Assembly: GCA_964372445.1 (NCBI GenBank)
Contig: CAYJQO010000007.1
Coordinates: forward strand, 1-28,106
Direction of reading: 5' to 3'
Source: CAYJQO01 sp964372445
GTDB lineage: Bacteria > Patescibacteriota > Minisyncoccia > UBA6257 > GWB1-50-10
DNA: 28,106 nucleotides
Part shown: positions 14,683 to 21,491 of the stretch, one piece after another
Layout of the letters: every line of letters starts with the position of its first letter
Position numbering within the stretch: the first letter of the stretch is position 1
Notes under the pieces: model-generated
The model's input: only the letters and a program-made list of their open reading frames with translations
What the model was told of the DNA's origin: nothing
Databases searched by the model: none
Program-made: the position numbers and the translations under genes

Positions 14683-15249
14683 CTAGATCACTGGCCGACG
14701 GAAGAAATCAAGCGTGAAGGTGATCTCGACCGTGAAGTTCACCGCATCGCCCTGGAGGCCAACCTGGGAGAGCGAGACGCGCACGACGTTGGGTGCCTTG
14801 TTGAAAATGCTGAGCTGCTGCGCGATCGCATCGAAGCCGGTAGCCACGCCCTGCAGGGTTAGCTTGGCATCGGCAACATGCACCTGTGCGGAGGTGAAGT
14901 ACACCGCATTGATGGTGTGTTTCTCAACGTACCGGAATGCGTTCGAACTGAAGGGGTGCCGCTCAAGCACCGATCGCAGGTTGAATACCTGCGAGTAGAA
15001 GCTCGTGAACTCTTCACGTTGGTCGCTGCTCACCGTCGTCGAAAGCTTGGCCAGTTCCCCATCGTACCGCTTAGATTCACTCTCCAGGTAGCTCCGGTAG
15101 CCAATGCGCAATCCAAAGTACGAGAGCAAGGAGAGACTGAAGAACACCACAGAGAACACCAAGAGCCGCCACGGCCAGCCGACCGGGAGCGACTCGGTTA
15201 GGAACTCCTCGTTCAATGCCTCTGTAGATATGGTAGGTGGTTCAGCCAT
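14683..15249 (-). CDS. pilN: PilN-like type IV pilus assembly protein
   Basis: PilN bridges the cytoplasmic actin-like PilM and the extracytoplasmic PilO. The 188-residue product has a cytoplasmic N-terminal tail (MAEPPTISTEALNEEF...), where PilN usually binds PilM. A membrane helix at about residues 26-50 and a helical segment with coiled-coil character (about 55-95) follow. The last part is a small beta-alpha domain with NKAPNVVRVSLSQVGLQGDAVNFTVEITF. The start codon overlaps the pilM stop as TAATG, so translation is coupled. The classic INLLP motif of PilN is not obvious, so the name rests on gene order and topology. Confidence 0.82.
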   Translation of the reverse strand: MAEPPTISTEALNEEFLTESLPVGWPWRLLVFSVVFFSLSLLSYFGLRIGYRSYLESESKRYDGELAKLSTTVSSDQREEFTSFYSQVFNLRSVLERHPFSSNAFRYVEKHTINAVYFTSAQVHVADAKLTLQGVATGFDAIAQQLSIFNKAPNVVRVSLSQVGLQGDAVNFTVEITFTLDFFRRPVI

Positions 15250-16346
15250 TAGAGCTTTGCTCGGAGCGCCAGCCCAGCGGCCGCTGCGAACTCCCGGTTC
15301 AAAAGCTTCGCCACCGATGCGAGCTCGAGGGGATACTCGAAGTGGCGGAGCGCGTTGGGTTCCCGGGAGGTGAGCTTGAGTTGGGCACTGGTGTAGTCCT
15401 GTATCCCCGGCATGTTTGCGCCGCCTCCCACCATCAGCAGCTGTTCAACTACACGGCCGTGGCTCCGCTCGAAGGAGTCTCGCACGTGCCCGCACTCCTG
15501 TAGTATAACATCCAGAAAAGGAAGGAGCGATGTTGATAACTCGTACTCTCCGCCGAACCCGAGGAGCCCCCGGCGGCGCTTGAGCTCGTCGGCACGCCAC
15601 GTGCTCACGCCTAAGGAACGGGCAATCGCGTAGGAGAGTGTGGCGCTGCCGTAGTCAGTCTGGCCGACCTGCATAATCCTGCCGCGCTCGACCACCGCAA
15701 TTGAAGTGGAGAGCGCTCCGATGTCCACGAGGAGGGTGATCGGATCCGTAGGAGAGCTCACCGCGCGAACAATTGACTGGATGTCCACCTCAACCGCCGT
15801 GAGGCGCAGGCCGGCGAGCTTGAACATAGACCGGTACCGGTTCAGCAGCTCTTTAGGTATAGCCGTGATCATAAGGCGCTGCGATCGCCCGCCGCGCTCG
15901 TTCTCAAACTCCTCCACCTTCGTCCAGTCGAGGCTCACGGCGGAGGGAGGGAGCGGGATGTACTGGCGCGCCTGGTAGGGAACGGAGCGCCCGGTCTCCT
16001 CGAGCGAGAGGAGCGGCATTTCGACCGATACCATGAACACGCTCGAGAGCGGCGCGGAGGCTACGGCATGGGTGGCCACCGTACCGGTTTCGTGGCAGAG
16101 CGTCTTGAGGTACCGCGCCACATCCCCCTCTACCATCCGGAGTGAAGTGGTTTGGATGGCAGCATTGCCGCGTTCAAGGTACTCCTTCGTCTCGAGGAGC
16201 CCGTACCCTTCGAGGGCGAGCCGCTCGCCCTTCCGCTGCACCTCCACAAGCTTCACCGAAGCTGTGCCGATGTCTATCCCGAGCACCCGCTTGAACTTGA
16301 TGAAATTGCCAATGTCTTCAAAGAACGCTTTGATGATCGCCTGCAT
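15249..16346 (-). CDS. pilM: Type IV pilus actin-like ATPase
   Basis: PilM is an FtsA/actin-like cytoplasmic protein that binds the PilN tail and starts pilus platform assembly. The product has about 365 residues. The phosphate 1 motif is VLGIDIGTASVKLVEV near residues 22-37, and the phosphate 2 region is LLVDIGALSTSIAVVERG. The adenosine motif is LLMVGGGANMPGI. The start at 16346 (MQAIIK) is preferred to the ATG at 16355. An extended -10 box TGCTACAAT occupies 16354-16362 and overlaps the upstream ATG, which would therefore be absent from the mRNA; the downstream ATG lies about one base after the predicted transcription start. It is the first gene of the pilMNO-x-BT-C operon. Confidence 0.94.
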   Translation of the reverse strand: MQAIIKAFFEDIGNFIKFKRVLGIDIGTASVKLVEVQRKGERLALEGYGLLETKEYLERGNAAIQTTSLRMVEGDVARYLKTLCHETGTVATHAVASAPLSSVFMVSVEMPLLSLEETGRSVPYQARQYIPLPPSAVSLDWTKVEEFENERGGRSQRLMITAIPKELLNRYRSMFKLAGLRLTAVEVDIQSIVRAVSSPTDPITLLVDIGALSTSIAVVERGRIMQVGQTDYGSATLSYAIARSLGVSTWRADELKRRRGLLGFGGEYELSTSLLPFLDVILQECGHVRDSFERSHGRVVEQLLMVGGGANMPGIQDYTSAQLKLTSREPNALRHFEYPLELASVAKLLNREFAAAAGLALRAKL

Positions 16347-16353
16347 GAATTCC

Positions 16354-16362
16354 ATTGTAGCA
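16354..16362 (-). promoter_or_regulatory. Extended -10 promoter of the pilM operon
   Basis: TGCTACAAT on the minus strand. The -10 hexamer (16354-16359) ends 7 nt before the ATG at 16346, so the pilus operon mRNA is predicted to be leaderless. It faces the comF promoter about 45 bp away in a shared 71-bp intergenic region. Confidence 0.7.
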
Positions 16363-16383
16363 CAGCACGGGCATGCCCCGGCC

Positions 16384-16411
16384 TTGCTCGGCGGAGTGCG
16401 ACGGCTAGAAT
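16384..16411 (+). promoter_or_regulatory. Promoter of comF
   Basis: TTGCTC (16384-16389) and TAGAAT (16406-16411) are spaced by 16 bp. The -10 box ends 6 nt before the GTG start at 16418, so the transcript is predicted to begin at or next to the start codon. Confidence 0.6.
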
Positions 16412-16417
16412 GAGATT

Positions 16418-17164
16418 GTGCGTCTACCCCGGGTCGCGCAGCTGTTCCTCAACATTATCTTCCCGGCACGGTGCGTCGGCTGTACGGAACGGCTCGACCC
16501 GCAATCACCCCACCAGGTGATCTGCGGAGTGTGTTTCGATCGCATCGAGCTTGCAACTGGCTTCACCTGCCCCGACTGCGGCCGGAGACGCCACCAGGCA
16601 CAGTCGGTGTGCCACCCCAAATCTCACTTCACCTTAGGCGCCGCAGCTCCGTATGCGAATCCGGCGGTCAGAGGCCTTATCTACGCGCTCAAGTACAGCC
16701 GTGCCAAGGCGGCGGCGAAGCCGCTGGGCGCCATGATGGGACGCTACCTGTTGGAGAGCGCCGGGCTGGGCAATTTGCCCCTCGACGCCTATAGCTTGCT
16801 CCCCATGCCGCTACACCACTCGCGGGAGCGGGAGCGCGGTTTCAACCATGCCTTCGCCATAGCACAGGGACTCCAGGATTACCTTGCCACTAGTGGACAT
16901 GCACTTCCGATTGAGCGGGGGGTGCTCTTGCGTGTACGCCCGACGCGGAGCCAAGTTAAACTAGAAAATGATGAGGAGCGAACCCGCAACGTTGCCGGTG
17001 CGTTCTCTGCTCCTTCGCCATCGCTGGCACAGGGCCGACGGTTCATCGTCGTCGATGATGTCTTCACATCGGGAGCGACCGCGCGGGCGGCGGTCGCGGC
17101 GCTCCACACCGCGGGCGCAAGGGGATTGCTGGTGCTCACGGCAGCCCGGGCCAGAGACTGGTGA
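16418..17164 (+). CDS. comF: ComF family protein (competence-associated phosphoribosyltransferase)
   Basis: ComF proteins act in the cytoplasm during natural transformation, probably handling incoming single-stranded DNA together with the ComFA helicase and DprA. The 248-residue product has the N-terminal zinc-binding part with C-x2-C pairs (CVGC, CGVC, CPDC) within residues 1-55. A type I phosphoribosyltransferase domain follows, with the PRPP loop FIVVDDVFTSGATARAA near residues 209-225. Internal motifs typical of ComF are ALKYSRAK, LLPMPLHHSRERERGFNHA and RTRNVAGAF. The GTG start lies directly after the -10 box. It diverges from pilM, which links pilus function with DNA uptake, and it converges on the FN3 gene with only 9 bp between the stops. 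Confidence 0.95.
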   Translation: MRLPRVAQLFLNIIFPARCVGCTERLDPQSPHQVICGVCFDRIELATGFTCPDCGRRRHQAQSVCHPKSHFTLGAAAPYANPAVRGLIYALKYSRAKAAAKPLGAMMGRYLLESAGLGNLPLDAYSLLPMPLHHSRERERGFNHAFAIAQGLQDYLATSGHALPIERGVLLRVRPTRSQVKLENDEERTRNVAGAFSAPSPSLAQGRRFIVVDDVFTSGATARAAVAALHTAGARGLLVLTAARARDW

Positions 17165-17173
17165 ACTGGAACA

Positions 17174-20100
17174 CTACTGGAACGGCGTTTCCCGAATAAC
17201 CTTTCGTATGGGTCCGCCCGATGGCGGGCACGTCGGACAGGTCACCTCGACCACCACTTTCGAGATTGTGCAGGTAGCCGTGGGAGATGACCCATCGTTC
17301 AAGCTAAGCGACACTAGGTCTGTCGAGGTCATCGTGTTATTGAACACCACCCCCGCTACGGTTTGCGTCGTCCCCACCTGCGGCGTCCCGCGCGTGGTGA
17401 AATCCCATGCCCAGATCCACCTGGCCGGGTCCGAGGCGAGCGCAGATCGGAACAGCGAGGAGATGAATGAGCCAACGGTTTTTGCTAAAGCGGTGACCCC
17501 GCGAGCTGGCGGTGTACGGAAGCTAGCCGGTGGCGGAGGTGACGCCTTGGGCGCACCCACCGTGAGCTGGTAGGAGGTGGTTTGTTCGATGGGAGTTGTG
17601 GTACCCGCGGTACCTTTCACGACAATCGTCGAGACGCCAACGGGGGTGAGCGAGGTGGTCTGCACGGTAAGGAACGTGGAGCAGGTGGTGGGGGTAGGAA
17701 TGCAGGTTGAGTTGGAGAAGGTGTGCGTCGAATTCGCCGGGAGCCCCGAGACGCTGAAGGTTACGGTCTGCGCGGTCGCGCTCATAGTCTTGGCCACAAT
17801 GATGCTGTTCAGGTTTGAGCTGCCCTGCACCACCGACTGGTCTCCCCCGTTGGTGAGCGAGAAATTGAAGCTGGTCGGCGGCGGTGGGCTGGCCGTCACC
17901 GTGAGGTTAAACGTGGTGGCATGCGATACTCCGGACGCGCTCGCCGTGACCCGGATTGGATAGGTGCCCGCCACTGCCGCGGCGGTCGCGGTGAAGGTAA
18001 GCGCGGTGGAGCAGCTCGGTGTGCAGCCCGACGGGGCAAAGCTCGTGGTCACCCCGGAGGGAGCACCGGAGACGGCGAAGGCAACCGGCTCGCCGCTACC
18101 AACGGTGGTGAGGGCGGTGGCAATGTTGCCGACCGCGGTCCCCGGCGCTGAAACCGTTTGATTGCCACTGTTCGTAATTGTGAAATCAAACGGCGGGGGC
18201 GGCACCGGTCTCGGGTTCGACCGGTCAACCGCCGTGCCCGTGAAGGTGACTGGATTGCCGAACGTAATTGGCGTCGGCGCCCAGCTGAAGTTAACCAGCG
18301 GCAGGTACTCGTGGGGCGTCGACGCGGAGGTGTACCCACCCCACGTCAGTGGGTCTGTGGCGCTATCAGACCAGGTCCCCGTGCTGTCCTTCGCCCGCAC
18401 GGCTACCTCGTACCGCCTGTCCGGCTCTAGGAACCCGGGGCGGTAGTAGGCGCCGGTGGTCACGTAGCCCAGCGGATCAATAATTTCATAGCGGTACCGG
18501 CGACCGGGTGGCTGGTTGGATGAGGTCAGGGAAGGATCGGTGGGCTCTACGGTAACCAGGCGTACCTCCTCGGTTACGGTGTCAATGAACGCGATCGAAG
18601 CGAGGGAGAGCGGGTCGTCGTCTGGATCGCTGTAGTCCCAGTAGACCACGTACGAGGGCACCGACGAGCACCACCCTGGGCCGGAGCGTTCTTGCTCCAG
18701 GATCCCCTCGGAGACGGTCACATCATCGACCGCGGGTGGGGTGCCCACCACCTCCACGCTCACCGTGCACCTCCCGTTGCACCGCGGATCGGAGAACGCT
18801 GCCCAGCCGACCACGTCGGCGCCCCAGGCCTGGCCGATGATTATGTTCGATGCCGCGTCGAAGTAGAGACCGTACTGCTGTGCCGGTGGTGCCTCAGCAA
18901 GCGCCGACCCCAGAGCTGGCTCAACCTTCGCCGTTCTCCGGGCAAGATCTGCGAGAGATGCGATGAACGATTGCACCGGCCCGCCGATGGCCGCAAAGGA
19001 CGAAGCGGGTCCTTCTTCGAACACTTCCGCCAGCAGAGAGAGCGCAGGAACTGGCTTTGGAGCTGATGCGAGCGGTGCCCCGGAGGTAACCGTGAGCGTG
19101 AACTGGGTCGACTGCTCAACGGTGCCAGCTTTACCCTTCACCACGATCACGAAGTTGCCCGTCGGCGTGCTCTCGCTTGTTCGGACGGTAAAGAATGTGG
19201 AACAGGGAGCAGGGTCGGGGATGCAGCTCGAGTTGGAGAAGTTGCCGATCGAGTTCGCCGGGAGCCCCGAGACGCTGAAAGCCACCGCCTGTGCGGAACC
19301 ACCGGTTTTAGTTACCTCGATGCGGTTGGAAACTGATTGCCCCTGCGTCACTGAACGATTGCCGCCGTTCGACATCATGAAGGTGAAGCTGGGAGCAGGC
19401 GGTGGAGGCGGCGGTCCATCCGGCGAGGGCGGCGGTGGCGGCACCGGGCTCGTGAGCCGCACCCAGCCGCTGTACGCCGACGAATCGCCAAACACCTCGG
19501 TGCTGTAGAACCGAGCCCAGCCGGTTACCCAGTTCGAGCTATTGAGCCGCGCCTCGCAGGTGACCGGCAGCGTGGTGGGAGTCGGCGAAGGTTCCACCGG
19601 GCAATTCTGGAGATCCTCTGGGTTGAAGGAGAGCCAGCCGTAGCCAGCGCCAGAACCGCCGCAGCGGTCACCAACCGACGCCCAGGCAAGCCCGGTCACC
19701 AGGCCATCCCGGTTGATGTTCACGCTGTAGCGGGCGTTCGCGGGCGACCGGCACGTGCCAACCTCGTCGTTGACGTTGAAGTTGATCCATCCGACCCCGT
19801 GCGGTCCTCCGGCATCCCGGATGCTCGCCCAGGCGCGGCCGTGGAGAATCTTCGTAATCCGCAGGTTCACGGTGGCCACGTTCGAGTTCCGCGTGGTGGT
19901 CGGGCCAGCGATCGCGACCACACGGTAGTAGTACGTGCGCCCGAGTACTGGACCGGGAGGCACCTGGCCGGGCTTGCTCGGGTCGTCGTAGTCCGCGGCG
20001 GTGTCAGGCACCGTGGCGAGCACGTCCACCGGGGTGGGGAAATCGGCTGACTGGGAGCGTTCGATGCGGTACCCGGTGGCGCCTAGGACGCCCCGCCAAG

Positions 20101-21403
20101 ACAGGTGCACGATCGCGTCGCGGGTGTCACCGGATGCATAGACAACGCTCGCAAAGAGCTCCGGCGCGCTGATGGTTGAAAAATCTTGAATCTCGGAGAA
20201 CGCCGAGCAGGCGATGGCATCGGTGCACGCGCGCACCCTATAGAAGTAGGAGAGGGCCGTCTGGACGTTCGTATCGGTCCAGGTGGTCGTGTTGGCCGGC
20301 AGCGTGTACCGGTTGGTTTGGGCGCTCGGGAATGTGGCCTCGGTGGAGCGCCATACCTCAAAGTATGACTCGTTGGACGAGCGGTCCTGCCAGGTGAGCC
20401 GCACCTGCTTGCTGCCCGACGGCGCAATCTCCTCCACGGTCAGGGTGTCCGGCCGTGCCGGAATCACGAACACCCGCGAGTAGGCCGAGTACACGACCAG
20501 GTTTAGGTTGGTTGCCGGCTCTGTCGGGTTGAACGTGCAGCCCTTGTCGCTGTCGTACGTCCGGAAGCGGTAGGAGTAGTACTTTGAGAGGTTGAGCCCC
20601 GCATCGTTCGGGCCGAGGTCTTTGAACTGGAGCGGGGTCGCGCTCGAGAGCGGCACGAACGAGGCAAGCGGCACGAACGCCCCCCCCTGCTCGGCGCGCT
20701 CAACCGTAACCCCGCCGTAGCCGGAGGCCCCCGGAACGCCACCCGGCCAGAAGAAAGAGTAGTTGCCAACAAAACTGGTGCCCGCGGGCACGGTCAGGGC
20801 CTCCGTCAGCTGCACGTCGGGGAAAGAGAGGCCTGCGGAGTCCGGAAGCCGCGGCGTTCTGTCGAGCGCCTTGGTCGCGTACTCCGAGCAGGTGGTGCTC
20901 GGATCGCACGCCTGGATCCGGAACCAGTAGTAGGTGTCAGGTATCGCCCCCGTCCTGGTGTCCTCGAAGGGCCCGGTCCGGTTCTCCGGCGGCAGGTACG
21001 TGCCGCTCCCCGGAGGGACACGCCCGGTAGAAACAGACCTAGAAAAATCAGAAAACCGCGAGTAGGAGTAGTCGAAGTAGTAGGTGGGGGTGTCCTGCCG
21101 CCAGTGGAAGGAGAGCGAGCAGGCGGATGCGGGACCGGTGTCGTCGAGGATAACGGGTACCCCAGGGGTTGAGAGCGGCGCGGGCGGCGGTGGGGTGGGG
21201 GTTGGCTTTGGTGTGGGAGTGGGTGTGGGTGATGGCGCCGGGGCAGGAGCTGGAGCCGGGGCAGGCGCGGGAGCGGGCGGGAGTGGCGATGGTTCCTCGC
21301 CGATGAGCGCGCCCTCGACACGGGGCGCCACTTGGGGAAGGACGATCGCCCCGCCGAGGAGCACCACGGCCGCGAGTTCGATGAGCCAAGCCTTTCGCAA
21401 CAT
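17174..21403 (-). CDS. Giant secreted surface protein with FN3 and repeat domains
   Basis: This 1409-residue exported protein was probably made for the cell surface. A hydrophobic N-terminal segment (about residues 6-23) serves as signal or anchor. A Pro-Ala/Thr-rich linker (about 38-80) follows, then several beta-sandwich regions including two clear FN3-like domains (about 314-410 and 412-515, with YFEVWRS and SYFYRVRAC). A cysteine-containing 'GxAW...GW' repeat region follows (about 520-655, for example GRAWASI, GWINFN, GLAWASV, GWARFYS), with a related piece near 853-880. Three related domains of about 100 residues, with GLPAN/GAPSG and C-x(4-8)-CST motifs, lie near 671-775, 1071-1173 and 1178-1281, separated by Pro-rich linkers. 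The tail ends in CPTCPP with no LPXTG or PEP-CTERM signal. Adhesion to a host cell is plausible but inferred. A TATAAT box lies 9 nt before the ATG. Confidence 0.85.
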   Translation of the reverse strand: MLRKAWLIELAAVVLLGGAIVLPQVAPRVEGALIGEEPSPLPPAPAPAPAPAPAPAPSPTPTPTPKPTPTPPPPAPLSTPGVPVILDDTGPASACSLSFHWRQDTPTYYFDYSYSRFSDFSRSVSTGRVPPGSGTYLPPENRTGPFEDTRTGAIPDTYYWFRIQACDPSTTCSEYATKALDRTPRLPDSAGLSFPDVQLTEALTVPAGTSFVGNYSFFWPGGVPGASGYGGVTVERAEQGGAFVPLASFVPLSSATPLQFKDLGPNDAGLNLSKYYSYRFRTYDSDKGCTFNPTEPATNLNLVVYSAYSRVFVIPARPDTLTVEEIAPSGSKQVRLTWQDRSSNESYFEVWRSTEATFPSAQTNRYTLPANTTTWTDTNVQTALSYFYRVRACTDAIACSAFSEIQDFSTISAPELFASVVYASGDTRDAIVHLSWRGVLGATGYRIERSQSADFPTPVDVLATVPDTAADYDDPSKPGQVPPGPVLGRTYYYRVVAIAGPTTTRNSNVATVNLRITKILHGRAWASIRDAGGPHGVGWINFNVNDEVGTCRSPANARYSVNINRDGLVTGLAWASVGDRCGGSGAGYGWLSFNPEDLQNCPVEPSPTPTTLPVTCEARLNSSNWVTGWARFYSTEVFGDSSAYSGWVRLTSPVPPPPPSPDGPPPPPPAPSFTFMMSNGGNRSVTQGQSVSNRIEVTKTGGSAQAVAFSVSGLPANSIGNFSNSSCIPDPAPCSTFFTVRTSESTPTGNFVIVVKGKAGTVEQSTQFTLTVTSGAPLASAPKPVPALSLLAEVFEEGPASSFAAIGGPVQSFIASLADLARRTAKVEPALGSALAEAPPAQQYGLYFDAASNIIIGQAWGADVVGWAAFSDPRCNGRCTVSVEVVGTPPAVDDVTVSEGILEQERSGPGWCSSVPSYVVYWDYSDPDDDPLSLASIAFIDTVTEEVRLVTVEPTDPSLTSSNQPPGRRYRYEIIDPLGYVTTGAYYRPGFLEPDRRYEVAVRAKDSTGTWSDSATDPLTWGGYTSASTPHEYLPLVNFSWAPTPITFGNPVTFTGTAVDRSNPRPVPPPPFDFTITNSGNQTVSAPGTAVGNIATALTTVGSGEPVAFAVSGAPSGVTTSFAPSGCTPSCSTALTFTATAAAVAGTYPIRVTASASGVSHATTFNLTVTASPPPPTSFNFSLTNGGDQSVVQGSSNLNSIIVAKTMSATAQTVTFSVSGLPANSTHTFSNSTCIPTPTTCSTFLTVQTTSLTPVGVSTIVVKGTAGTTTPIEQTTSYQLTVGAPKASPPPPASFRTPPARGVTALAKTVGSFISSLFRSALASDPARWIWAWDFTTRGTPQVGTTQTVAGVVFNNTMTSTDLVSLSLNDGSSPTATCTISKVVVEVTCPTCPPSGGPIRKVIRETPFQ
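17733..19279. repeat. Internal duplication in the FN3-type surface gene
   Basis: A 26-bp stretch at 17733-17758 is identical to 19254-19279, inside two of the three related domains of about 100 residues. Flanking bases are also similar but diverged. This indicates domain duplication within the gene, recent enough for DNA identity to remain in part. Confidence 0.7.
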
Positions 21404-21412
21404 TACAGAACC

Positions 21413-21421
21413 ATTATAGCA
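21413..21421 (-). promoter_or_regulatory. Extended -10 promoter of the giant surface protein gene
   Basis: TGCTATAAT on the minus strand, with the hexamer ending 9 nt before the ATG at 21403. The predicted leader is 2-3 nt, without room for a Shine-Dalgarno site. Confidence 0.75.
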
Positions 21422-21435
21422 GATGCAGTCGCCAC

Positions 21436-21463
21436 GGGAACTAAAAATCCCGCCAAGGTGGCA
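21436..21463 (-). terminator. Possible weak terminator after the VGIGT-repeat gene
   Basis: On the minus strand GCCACCTTGGC with GGGATTTTTAG forms a short stem followed by five T residues, about 30 nt after the stop of the 21492-23777 gene. The stem is only 4 bp, so this is a weak call. Confidence 0.3.
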
Positions 21464-21491
21464 GTTAGCTCATCTCAGCCTTCTCTGTGGG

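Noticed and set aside
16152..16520. Plus-strand open frames overlapping pilM and comF
   Set aside because: They are frame shadows of pilM and comF without motifs or ribosome sites.
18841..21419. Many long alternative frames inside the giant surface protein gene
   Set aside because: High GC and few stops create long shadow frames; only the 1409-aa frame has a signal peptide, domain repeats and a promoter.
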